Shown: positions 32,946-41,800 of the stretch, piece by piece
How the letters are laid out: the number at the start of each line of letters is the position of its first letter
Position numbering within the stretch: position 1 is the stretch's first letter
Assembly (NCBI GenBank): GCA_043798375.1
Contig: JAZDOS010000028.1
Location: 40,074-104,073, forward strand
Direction of reading: 5' to 3'
Origin: JAPLMI01 sp043798375
GTDB taxonomy: Bacteria > Omnitrophota > Gorgyraeia > 2-01-FULL-45-10
Length of the DNA: 64,000 nt
Notes under the pieces: generated by a model
What the model saw: the letters and a program-made list of their open reading frames with translations, nothing else
Told to the model about the DNA's origin: nothing
Database searches by the model: none
Program-made: the position numbers and the translations under genes

Positions 32946-33710
32946 TTAGCTCCGCTTCTCGATCTCCTTCAAGAATTCGAGCGTCTTCAAGCGGCGCTCT
33001 ATGTGAAAATCGAGGAATTTTCTTAAGATCCCTTCGAGCTCCCTGCCCACCTCGGAGGCAACCTTGACCCGCGCTATCCGCTCGAACGGCGACGTCCTGA
33101 TATGTTCGATAAATTTCACCGTTCCCTGTAAGATGGGGCACGCCTGGTTATCGGAGGCAAGGCACGCCTTGCATAAAAGGCCGCCGTGCCTGAAGCTGAA
33201 CCTGGCGGACGCGTCGACCCGGAGACCGCAGGAAGCGCAAAGTTCAAGCGTCGGCATGAGCCCCAGAAGATGCAGGAGTTTTATCTCGAATATCCTCGTC
33301 ACGCGGCGCGGGCTTGATTCTCCGGAGAGAAGCTTCAGGCTGTTCAGCAACAAGCCGAAGACCTCTGTGTTTTTATCGCCCAGCACCGTGACGGAATCTA
33401 CGAGTTCTACTATATAGGCGGCGTAGGCTAATTTTTCAAGGGATCCCCTTATCGGGTAAAAAAAATCGAGGAGGTCGCATTGGGATACGGTATAAAATTC
33501 GCTGCGTTTTCTTTCGTAGAAAACGATTTCGTCATGGGCAAATATCTCAAGGCTTCCGCCGCCGGCCCCGCCTTGAGCGCGCGAACCGCGCACGCCGCGG
33601 ACTATGCCCTTTATCTTGCCGAAATCCCTGGTGTAGATATTTAATATCAGGCTCGTCTCGCGCAGATCGGCCTTGCGTAAAATTATACCCTCGGATTTCT
33701 GTATGGCCAT
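32946..33710 (-). CDS. recO: DNA repair protein RecO
   Basis: 254 residues: an N-terminal OB fold (KSEGIILRKADLRETSLILN), a helical middle (AYIVELVDSV), and a zinc-binding pattern CASCG plus CKAC (about 152-156 and 174-177). RecO loads RecA with RecR on SSB-coated DNA. It ends the hisS-aspS-ybeY-dgkA/PAP2-recO operon, 3 bp after the previous gene. Confidence 0.93.
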   Translation of the reverse strand: MAIQKSEGIILRKADLRETSLILNIYTRDFGKIKGIVRGVRGSRAQGGAGGGSLEIFAHDEIVFYERKRSEFYTVSQCDLLDFFYPIRGSLEKLAYAAYIVELVDSVTVLGDKNTEVFGLLLNSLKLLSGESSPRRVTRIFEIKLLHLLGLMPTLELCASCGLRVDASARFSFRHGGLLCKACLASDNQACPILQGTVKFIEHIRTSPFERIARVKVASEVGRELEGILRKFLDFHIERRLKTLEFLKEIEKRS

Positions 33711-33713
33711 AGT

Positions 33714-34412
33714 CTAGCGGAACAGCTGGAATACGAAAGTAGTGAGAAGAATTCCTAAGATAGCGCCGGCGAGGACCTCCCAGAAAGTGTGGACGGAATC
33801 CTTGATCCTGTGCCTCGCTATCAGGAACGCCATCAGGAATGAGAGCGCGATGACGATAGAATTCCTGGTCAAAAACACTATCACCGTCCATATCGAAAAG
33901 GCTATCGCCGCGTGCCCCGACGGCATACCGCCCCGCAAGGGAGTCCCTTTATGAAAGACAAGCTTTCCTATAATACTCATCCCGAAAACGAGGATGAGCG
34001 CTATGAACGTGACATTCCACGGCGACCTCCTGACGTTCTCCATCGCGGCGGCTACGTCGAACGGAAGCTTTTTCGAAAACAATATGTATCCGACTATACC
34101 TGCGTTAATGGACGTTACGAGAACGGCGCCGGCCCCTATATCTTTTATGATCCGCGCGGCGGGATCGAGGTCGGACTTCATCATATCAACGATACGCTCT
34201 ATCGCCGTGTTGATCATCTCGCTCGCCAGGACCAGGCTTACCGTGACCGATAACGCGATTATCTCCAGATATGTGAAGTTGAGGTAGATGCCGAGGAGGA
34301 TAAAGAAGAACGCGGCCAGGTAATGTATCCGCATATTGCGCTCGGTTATGAGGGCGTAAATAAACCCTTCTACCGCGGCGTTAAAACTTTCGACAAATTT
34401 TCTTTCTTCCAT
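33714..34412 (-). CDS. Fused undecaprenol/diacylglycerol kinase and PAP2 phosphatase
   Basis: 232 residues. Residues 1-115 are a DgkA-type kinase (FIYALITERNMRIHYLAAFF; EMINTAIERIVD, 65-76; KDIGAGAVL, 90-98). Residues 135-232 are a PAP2 phosphatase with GGMPSGHAAIAFS (161-173) and the last motif R202, H208, E212. The kinase half makes the lipid phosphate and the phosphatase half removes phosphate, so both steps of undecaprenyl-phosphate recycling could be on one chain. The PAP2 part is short and its first motif is degenerate. It overlaps ybeY by 43 nt. Confidence 0.88.
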   Translation of the reverse strand: MEERKFVESFNAAVEGFIYALITERNMRIHYLAAFFFILLGIYLNFTYLEIIALSVTVSLVLASEMINTAIERIVDMMKSDLDPAARIIKDIGAGAVLVTSINAGIVGYILFSKKLPFDVAAAMENVRRSPWNVTFIALILVFGMSIIGKLVFHKGTPLRGGMPSGHAAIAFSIWTVIVFLTRNSIVIALSFLMAFLIARHRIKDSVHTFWEVLAGAILGILLTTFVFQLFR

Positions 34413-34873
34413 AAGTATTTTAAAATCTCGTCCTGAATTTTGGCCATCCGCCGCTTGTCCGGGGCCCTTTCGTCGTCATAGCCGGAGAGGTGCAAAATGC
34501 CGTGTATAACGTAAAGAATTATTTCTTCTTCTAACGGGGTTTTGAAAATTTTCGAGTTTCTAAGCGCCTGATCCGGCGATATAAATATCTCCCCGATAAA
34601 ACCTTTTTTTCCAAATTCTTTTCTGTCAATCCCAAAACTTAAAACATCGGTGGGGCCGGACCTGCCTTTATATTTTTTATTCAGGGCCGATATAGCGTTG
34701 TCGTTTAAAAAAACTATCTCAAGTTCGATTCCTCGAGATTTCTTCAGATACCTCAGGATCTCCGCTGTAATCTTTTTTATGAACGCGATGTTTAATCGGT
34801 ACTTTTTGTGGAGATTGTCAATCCTTATTCCCTGTACCCTGTCCCCTGAACCCTGTACCCTTTCCCTTTTCAC
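34370..34873 (-). CDS. ybeY: Endoribonuclease YbeY with heptamer-encoded N-terminus
   Basis: 167 residues from GTG at 34873, which overlaps the aspS stop as GTGA. The YbeY core runs from IDNLHKKYRL to the metal site HGILHLSGYDDE; the third ligand of the usual H-x3-H-x5-H is Asp here. SGPTDVLSFG is also conserved. YbeY matures 16S rRNA. Residues about 2-17 (KRERVQGSGDRVQGIR) come from the heptamer array at 34827-34868 and have no counterpart in the family. The N-terminus is therefore probably a recent insertion, or translation starts later. Confidence 0.9.
   Translation of the reverse strand: MKRERVQGSGDRVQGIRIDNLHKKYRLNIAFIKKITAEILRYLKKSRGIELEIVFLNDNAISALNKKYKGRSGPTDVLSFGIDRKEFGKKGFIGEIFISPDQALRNSKIFKTPLEEEIILYVIHGILHLSGYDDERAPDKRRMAKIQDEILKYLWKKENLSKVLTPR
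34827..34868. repeat. Heptanucleotide array C (GTACCCT type), start of ybeY
   Basis: Units ATTCCCT, GTACCCT, GTCCCCT, GAACCCT, GTACCCT, TTCCCTT follow at exact 7-nt steps. Read on the minus strand it encodes VQGSGDRVQG directly after the ybeY start codon. Confidence 0.88.
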
Positions 34874-36633
34874 GTCTTTATCTTGATATTCAATTCGTCG
34901 AGCTGCTTCCCGCCTACAATCGAGGGCGCGTTCGTCATCGGGCAGAATGCCTTCTGTGTCTTCGGAAACGCGATCACGTCCCTTATCGACTCGCAGCCCA
35001 ACAGTAACGTCATGAGCCTGTCTAATCCGAACGCGATGCCGCCGTGAGGCGGGGCGCCGTATTTGAACGCGTCGAGCAGAAATCCGAACCTCAGCCGCGC
35101 TTCGTCATCGCCTATCCCTATGGTCTTGAAGATCAGTTCCTGAAGAAGCCGCTCGTGTATTCTTATGCTCCCCGACCCTATCTCCGCGCCGTTTATGACA
35201 AGATCGTATGATCTCGACCTGATGTCGTGGAGACGAATGCCTTTTTCCAGAAGCCCGACGTCGTCCGGATGCACGGACGTAAAAGGATGGTGCTCCGATT
35301 CCCACCTCTTCTCTTCGTCATTGTATTTGAAAAGCGGGAAGTCCGTTATCCAAATGAAGTTGAACTTCTTTTCATCGATAAGTTTAAGCTTTCTCCCCAA
35401 ATGCCTCCTAAGGGCAGCCATCGAATCGCGGGCAATTTTCTCGGCGTCGGCCACGATAAATATCATATCGCCGTCTTCAGCCAGAAGGCGCTTCCTTATC
35501 GCGCCCAATTCGCTTTCCGTGAAAAATTTATTTATCTGCGAGGAGAGCCCCCCGGATTCAGCCTTAAAATTCGCGAGCCCCTTCGCGCCGTATTCTTTGA
35601 CAAATTCGATCAACTGGTCTATCTCGCCGCGCGAGATACTTGCGCATCCTTTCGCATTTATCGCGATGGCCTTACCCTTCTTCTTCAGGACATCCTGGAA
35701 TATCTTGAACCGGCAATCTTTCACGATATCGGTTATCTCGGCAAGCTCCAACCCGAATCTCGTATCAGGTTTATCGCACCCGAAACGCGACACGCTCTCG
35801 GCGTATTTAATCCGGGGGAACGGCGGCTTGAGGTCACAGCCTATCGTATCTTTGAATATCTTATTCATCAGATTTTCGGATATCTCGAATATGTCCTCTT
35901 CCGTCACGAACGACATCTCGATATCGAACTGGGTAAATTCAGGCTGCCTGTCGGCCCTCAGGTCTTCGTCGCGGAAGCACTTCGCTATCTGGAAATACCT
36001 GTCGAAGGACGATACCATGAGGATCTGCTTGAATAATTGCGGAGACTGCGGGAGCGCGTAAAACATCCCCGGGTTTACCCTTGAGGGAACGAGGTAATCC
36101 CTCGCGCCTTCGGGCGTCGACTTTGTGAGAATGGGCGTCTCGACCTCGACGAAATTACGCCCGTCGAAATAGTCCCTGGCAAGCTTGCATACTTTATGCC
36201 GCAGGCGCAAGGACTTCTGCATACCCGGCCGCCTGAGATCTATATATCTATACTTCAATCTCGACTCTTCGGTGACGTTAACATCATCCGTCACTTCAAA
36301 CGGCGGGGTCGCGGCCTTATTAAGGATCTCGACCGATTCGGCGGCTATTTCGATAAGCCCCGTCGCCAGCTTCGGATTTTCTGTTCCGGCCGGCCTCTTC
36401 CGGACAATACCTTTTACCTTAATAACAAATTCCGGCCGAAGCTCCTCCGCCTTCTTGTGGACATCCTGTTTGAGGCTCGGATTAAAAACGATCTGAGTCA
36501 ATCCGTAACCGTCGCGCAGGTCGATAAATATGAGGTTCCCGTGGTCGCGTCTCGACCCTACCCAGCCGCAGAGCTCGACGGCCTTACCCATATCTTTATC
36601 ATTCAGCCCGCCGCAAGTGTGAGTTCTCAGCAT
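34870..36633 (-). CDS. aspS: Aspartyl-tRNA synthetase
   Basis: 587 residues, bacterial type: an N-terminal OB anticodon domain (ELCGWVGSRRDHGNLIFIDL), motif 2 (FRDEDLRADRQPEFTQFDIE), the bacterial GAD insertion (about 280-410), and motif 3 (GIAFGLDRLMTLLLG). It may also charge tRNA-Asn if no AsnRS is present. It overlaps hisS by 7 nt and ybeY by 4 nt. Confidence 0.96.
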   Translation of the reverse strand: MLRTHTCGGLNDKDMGKAVELCGWVGSRRDHGNLIFIDLRDGYGLTQIVFNPSLKQDVHKKAEELRPEFVIKVKGIVRKRPAGTENPKLATGLIEIAAESVEILNKAATPPFEVTDDVNVTEESRLKYRYIDLRRPGMQKSLRLRHKVCKLARDYFDGRNFVEVETPILTKSTPEGARDYLVPSRVNPGMFYALPQSPQLFKQILMVSSFDRYFQIAKCFRDEDLRADRQPEFTQFDIEMSFVTEEDIFEISENLMNKIFKDTIGCDLKPPFPRIKYAESVSRFGCDKPDTRFGLELAEITDIVKDCRFKIFQDVLKKKGKAIAINAKGCASISRGEIDQLIEFVKEYGAKGLANFKAESGGLSSQINKFFTESELGAIRKRLLAEDGDMIFIVADAEKIARDSMAALRRHLGRKLKLIDEKKFNFIWITDFPLFKYNDEEKRWESEHHPFTSVHPDDVGLLEKGIRLHDIRSRSYDLVINGAEIGSGSIRIHERLLQELIFKTIGIGDDEARLRFGFLLDAFKYGAPPHGGIAFGLDRLMTLLLGCESIRDVIAFPKTQKAFCPMTNAPSIVGGKQLDELNIKIKT

Positions 36634-37895
36634 AATCTCTTCTTAAGCTCCATTACAATAGAATTTTTATCGATCAGGATCTGCTTCTTCTGTTCCTCGG
36701 TTTCTCTCATATCTTTTAAAACTACCTTATGCTGAGCCAGCTCATTTTCTCCCAAAATCAAAACTACCCCGGCATTACTTTTATCGGCGGTTCTCATTTG
36801 TGATTTTAACGACGCTTCCGTAATATCGGTAAATACTACTAAATCCGGAAATTCTTTTCTTATCTTCCCGGCAGCCTGAATACCGTAAATCTTCGCCGCA
36901 TCGCCTAATGTCGCAATATATACGACTTTTTTAGCTATAGCCGGCTCTTTTTTAAGCGCCATTATTATCCTCTCTATCCCGAGGGCATACCCTATGGCGC
37001 CGGCGTCCGGACCGCCCAAATCCTTTACAAGGTTGTCATACCGCCCTCCTGCGCCTATGGCGTCTTGCGCGCCCAGGGCGGTATGCGTAATTTCAAAAAC
37101 AGGTCCCGTATAATAATCCAACCCTCTGACAAGATTCGCCGACTCGTTGAACTTAATATTCATTTTCTCCAACAAATCTTTAAGCTTTTTGAAATGGTTT
37201 TCGCATCCCGGGCAGAGACTTTTTGAAATATCGGGCGATTCTTTTACTATTTGCCTGCAAGACTCATTTTTGCAGTCTAATACTCTTAAGGCGTTCTTAC
37301 CGGCTCGTTCTTTGCAATCCTGACACAACCGGTCTTTTTTGCCTTCCAAAAATTTTTTTAAGCTTTCCCCGAAATTTTCTTTGTCTTTCTTGCATCCCAG
37401 GCTATTTAGATTTATGACAAAATCTGTCAGCTTAAAAAGCTTAAGCATGTTGTTCAGCTGTGAGATTACCTCAGCGTCGGCAAAATGAGACTTGCTTCCA
37501 AAAATCTCTACGCCTATCTGGTGGAATTGCCTGGAACGCCCTTTTTGCGGCCTCTCGCTTCTAAACATGGGGCCGATGTAATATAACCTTAATACCTGCG
37601 AAATCCTGTCCATTGAATGTTCTATATACGCCCTTACTATAGGGGCGGTTCCTTCAGGCCTAAGCGTCAAAGACCTCTCTTTTCTATCTTTAAAAGTATA
37701 CATCTCCTTCGTAACTATATCAGTAGTTTCACCTATGCCTCGGACAAAGATGGCAGTATCCTCCAATACAGGCGTCCTTATTTCCATATAACCATAGGAT
37801 TCAAGATCTGCGCGCGCTTTACGCTCCAAATCCTGCCATAGCTGGATATCCGGCCACAGTATATCTTCCATTCCCTTTACCGCCTGATATTTCAT
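36627..37895 (-). CDS. hisS: Histidyl-tRNA synthetase
   Basis: 422 residues, class II: VKGMEDILWPDIQLWQDLER, motif 2 (YIGPMFRSERPQKGRSRQFH), histidine-binding block LVRGLDYYTGPVFEI, and motif 3 region GAIGYALGIERIIM. A C-terminal anticodon domain follows. It begins the operon with aspS, ybeY, the lipid kinase fusion and recO. A heptamer array lies just upstream of the start codon. Confidence 0.96.
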   Translation of the reverse strand: MKYQAVKGMEDILWPDIQLWQDLERKARADLESYGYMEIRTPVLEDTAIFVRGIGETTDIVTKEMYTFKDRKERSLTLRPEGTAPIVRAYIEHSMDRISQVLRLYYIGPMFRSERPQKGRSRQFHQIGVEIFGSKSHFADAEVISQLNNMLKLFKLTDFVINLNSLGCKKDKENFGESLKKFLEGKKDRLCQDCKERAGKNALRVLDCKNESCRQIVKESPDISKSLCPGCENHFKKLKDLLEKMNIKFNESANLVRGLDYYTGPVFEITHTALGAQDAIGAGGRYDNLVKDLGGPDAGAIGYALGIERIIMALKKEPAIAKKVVYIATLGDAAKIYGIQAAGKIRKEFPDLVVFTDITEASLKSQMRTADKSNAGVVLILGENELAQHKVVLKDMRETEEQKKQILIDKNSIVMELKKRLC

Positions 37896-37903
37896 ATATT
37901 TTT

Positions 37904-37938
37904 CCCTATACGCTATCCGCTAAACGCTATACTCTATT
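37904..37938. repeat. Heptanucleotide array D (CGCTATA type)
   Basis: Units CCCTATA, CGCTATC, CGCTAAA, CGCTATA, CTCTATT at exact 7-nt steps. It fills the 38-bp gap between the HU gene and hisS and supplies part of the region around the HU stop codon. The same core occurs between groES and groEL. Confidence 0.85.
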
Positions 37939-38206
37939 TGACTTTCTTCTTCATCACCATCCCGGCTTTGAATGTAACGACTTTCCTCTCGGGTATAGGG
38001 ACCGTCGCGCCGGTCTTGGGGTTTCTGCCGATCCTCGGCTTTCTCGTCTTCACCTTAAAGACGCCGAAGTTTCTTAATTCAACCGTCTTCCCTCCGGATA
38101 ACGCGCTCGTTATATGGTCGAGTGTCCTCTGCACCACCTTTTTCACGTCAACCTGTCTTATGTCGGTCTCTTCGGTTATCTTCAATACAATATCTTTTTT
38201 TGTCAT
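37934..38206 (-). CDS. HU/IHF-family DNA-binding protein
   Basis: 90 residues with the family signature (TVELRNFGVFKVKTRKPRIG) and the DNA-embracing arm RNPKTGATVPIPERK. It bends and compacts DNA as a dimer. Sequence alone does not separate HU from IHF subunits. IHF often assists sigma-54 promoters, of which one is present here. It overlaps the upstream gene by 4 nt. Confidence 0.93.
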   Translation of the reverse strand: MTKKDIVLKITEETDIRQVDVKKVVQRTLDHITSALSGGKTVELRNFGVFKVKTRKPRIGRNPKTGATVPIPERKVVTFKAGMVMKKKVK

Positions 38207-38625
38207 GCTGCCCCCCCGTTAAATATCTTTTTTAAAAAAACGCCTACAGGATTAAGGTCTTCCATCCTTCTCCTCTTTTCCTTAAGCCTTTCCTGAATAT
38301 TGTTCAGGAATATGTATGAATCCTTCCAGTCGTTATTGAGCCTCTTTTGATTCTCCTCGGAGATGAACCGTATCGTCTCGACGTTCAACACTTCGCTCAC
38401 CGGGTCGGTGAGGCGGCCGTGAGGCATGTATTTAAATTCCATTATGCCGGTCAGGTCGCCATACTTGGCTTTGATCACATCCTTCGTCTCGAGAAATTTT
38501 TCCTCATCTTCTTTGGAAATGATGCCTTTGGATATTGTGTCATTGTATATGTGATGAAATTTCGTCCAGAACTCGATGAAACTTTTCACCGCTTTTATGC
38601 CGGCTTCGGTCTTTTTGTCTATCAT
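38203..38625 (-). CDS. Hypothetical helical protein cotranslated with HU
   Basis: 140 residues, soluble, largely helical, with charged C-terminal region (NNIQERLKEKRRRMEDLNPV). I do not recognise the family. It has its own promoter and overlaps the HU gene start by 4 nt, so it leads the HU-hisS-aspS transcript or at least HU. Confidence 0.65.
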   Translation of the reverse strand: MIDKKTEAGIKAVKSFIEFWTKFHHIYNDTISKGIISKEDEEKFLETKDVIKAKYGDLTGIMEFKYMPHGRLTDPVSEVLNVETIRFISEENQKRLNNDWKDSYIFLNNIQERLKEKRRRMEDLNPVGVFLKKIFNGGAA

Positions 38626-38648
38626 AACATTTTGCTCTATAATGGGTT

Positions 38649-38677
38649 ATGTTATCATCGCCGTCGAGTAAAGTCAA
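38649..38677 (-). promoter_or_regulatory. Sigma-70 promoter ahead of the hypothetical/HU genes
   Basis: TTGACT (38677-38672), 17 bp, then TAACAT (38654-38649) on the minus strand. The leader would be about 20 nt. Confidence 0.65.
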
Positions 38678-38707
38678 TCTAATATTTACCGAAGGTGCCC
38701 TGCTTAC

Positions 38708-38767
38708 CGATACAACCTGCGAGGTTTGCCGGCAGCTATCTACCTGTTAACCTCGCAGGTTGTATCG
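38708..38767. repeat. Inverted repeat R4 of the AACCTGCGAGGTT family
   Basis: Perfect 19-bp arms (38708-38726 and 38749-38767). The 22-bp centre is identical to that of R5. It lies 36 bp after the dnaE stop codon. Confidence 0.92.
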
Positions 38768-38777
38768 AAGGTGCCCC

Positions 38778-38800
38778 GAAGGTGCCTGGCACCTCTTTTG
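38778..38800. repeat. 23-bp dispersed repeat, copy 2
   Basis: Identical to 32911-32933, with the palindromic core GGTGCCTGGCACC at 38781-38793. It lies between R4 and the dnaE stop codon. A partial copy (GAAGGTGCC) sits just before R4 near 38692. Confidence 0.85.
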
Positions 38801-38802
38801 TT

Positions 38803-41800
38803 TTACGTCTTGAAGCTCACGACGTCGCGGCCGAAGAGCTTTTCGACGTCGCGGACGAGCCCTTCGTGAGGCTCGACCGACAAGGTCCTCGACGCGGATA
38901 CCAGCGTGCGCTCGCCGTCCGGCTTCTTGAACGCCATATATACGGGTATGCGGCCCGGATATCTGGCAAGCACCTTCTTCAGTTTCTCCAGCGAGCCTGT
39001 CTCAAGCCCGGCCGTCAGGAGGTCTATTATCACGGTCTTAGTGTACTTCATGCGGACCGAATCGAGCGAGGCGATCTCATTTGCCACTATCTTCGGCTCT
39101 TCCTCTCTGAGGCTCAAGCGGCCTTTGACAAAAACTATCGCATCCTGTTTTACAAGGTTGGCGCACTTAGAAAATGTGCTGGGAAATACCAGCGTCTCGA
39201 CCATGCCCTCCAAATCCTCAAGCCCTACTATCGCCATCTTCTCGTTCGTCTTCCTTGTAGTGGTGAATTTAACCTTTGCTATGATACCTCCGAGCAGGAT
39301 TTCTTCGCCGTCCGAGCGGTTCCGTAATCCGGTCGTGGCGCAGGTCGAATACGTCTTTAAAATCTTTTCAAATCTCGCCAGCGGATGATTTGTTATATAA
39401 AACCCGAGGAGTTCTTTTTCATAGGCCAGAAGCTGATTTTCCGGCCACTCGGGGATATTCGGCGTCTCCTGGAATGTCTTCTTGAAGTTTTCCTGGTCCT
39501 CGAATTTATCGAAGAACGAAAGCTGGCCGGCTATCTTGTCTTTCTGGATGCCTCCGGCCACTTCCAGCGCCTTGTCGATCATTGCCGAAAGCTGAGAGCG
39601 GTATAAGCCCAAAGAATCCATCGCCCCGCATTTTATAAGGCTTTCGATTACTTTTCTGTTCACAAGCCTGGAGTCGACTTTCTCGGTAAAATCGTAGATC
39701 GATTTGAATTTGCCTGATCGGCCGCGCATGTTTATGATGGAATCTATTGCGCCATGCCCCACGTTCTTGACTGCGAGAAGCCCGAACCTTATCGAGCCCC
39801 CCACAACGGTAAAGTTGGCGTAACTTTCGTTCACGTCCGGCGGCAGTATCTTTATATTCATCTTCACCGCCTCATTGATATATGTCGCGATCTTGTCGAG
39901 GTTGTCTTTTTCGCTTGTCAGAAGCGCTGTCATGAATTCAACCGGATAGTTCGCCTTGAGATACGCGGTCCTGTAGCTTATCATGGCGTAGGCGGCCGAA
40001 TGCGATTTGTTGAAACCGTACCCGGCGAAATATTCTATCTGGTCGAATATCTTGGATGCGGATCTTTTATCTATACCGTTCTTGATGCATCCCGATACGA
40101 AATGCTCCCTCATCTCGATCATAACCTCGGGCGTCTTCTTTGCCATCGCGCGCCGGAGGTTATCGGCTTCGGCGAGCGAGAAACCCGCTAAGGACGAAGC
40201 GATCCTCATCGCCTGTTCCTGGAACAATATCACACCATAAGTTTCCTTTAATATCGGTTCCAGCTGCGGATGGTCGTAGCGTATCCTGGTCTCGCCGTGC
40301 TTCCTCTTCATGAAGTCATCCAGCATCCCCGACCCTATCGGGCCGGGCCTGAATAGCGCAAGGAGCGCGATAATATCCTCGAACTTCTCCGGTTTCAATT
40401 TCTTCAGAAGGTCCCTCATACCCGAGCTTTCCAGCTGGAAGACCCCGACAGACTCGGCATTGGCAAGAAGCTTGTAAGTTTTTTTATCGTCCATCAATAT
40501 CTTATTTATATCCAGATCTATGCCCTTGGTGCGCTTTATGATCTTTATAGCCTCACTTACAACCGTGAGCGTGCGCAGGCCCAGAAGGTCCATCTTGAGA
40601 AGCCCTATCTTCTCAAGCGACGTCATCGGATAGCCGGTCGTGATCTGGCCATCCTGGATTTTATAGAGGGGCACATGATTTACGAGCGGCTCTTCGCTTA
40701 TGACGACGCCGGCCGCATGGGTAGAAGCGTGCCTGGTGAGGCCTTCGAGCACAAGCGACGTATCTATGAGCTGGGCGATCTTAGAATCGTTTTTGTAGAG
40801 GCTTCTTAATTCCGGCTCCTGTTCGAGCGCGTGATTTAACGTCATGTTAAGGTCGTTGGGAATGAGTTTCGCGATCTTGTCGACATCGGCATAAGCCATC
40901 CCGAGCGCGCGGCCCGTGTCCCTTATCACGGCCTTCGCCATCATAGTCCCGAAAGTTATTATCTGCGCGACATTGTCCCTGGAATATTTCTTCACGACGT
41001 AATCGATGACTTCGTTGCGCCTCTCGTAACAGAAATCTATATCGATATCCGGCAGGCTTATCCTTTCCGGGTTCAGGAATCTTTCGAAGAGGAGGTCGTA
41101 TCTTAACGGGTCGATGTCGGTTATGCCAAGGGCATAGCTAACGACGCTTCCGGCAGCGCTTCCGCGGCCGGGCCCTACCGGAATAAGGTTCTGTTTCGCG
41201 TAGTGGACAAAATCCCACGCTATCAGAAAGTAGCTTGTGTATCCGAAATTCTCTATGACCTTCAACTCATGCTCGACGCGCTCCTTAACAACCTTATCGT
41301 CATCCGGATACCTGGATTTCAAACCGTCCTGCACAATTTCTCTTAAGTACCCTTCCCTGGTTTTGCCTTCCGGGACCTTGAAATTCGGAAGATGCGCTTT
41401 TTTGAAATCGAGTTCGAGATTGCACTTTTCAGCTATCGCAATCGTAGCCCTGAGGGCCTCCGGCGCAAGATCCCCGAAGGTGCGGCTCATCTCGTTCTTT
41501 GATTTTAAATAAAATTCATCCGTCTGGAGGCGCATCCTGTTCGGGTCATCGACCGTCGTTTGCGTCTGGATGCACAAAAGCGTTTCGTGAGCCCGCGCGT
41601 GCTCTTTTTCGAGATAATGGACATCGTTCGTGGCAACGAGCCCTATACTCATATCTTTGGAAAGTTTTATCAGTTCCTCGTTCACCTTTTCCTGTTCGGG
41701 TATAAGATTATCCTGGATCTCGAGGTAGAAATTCTCCTTACCGAACATGGACCTATATTCATCTATGACCTTCTTCGCCTGGTCCAGCTGGTTGGTGTAT

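Noticed and set aside
35165..36061. Two long plus-strand open frames (298 and 269 residues) within aspS
   Set aside because: Both are shadows of aspS, in different frames over the same stretch.
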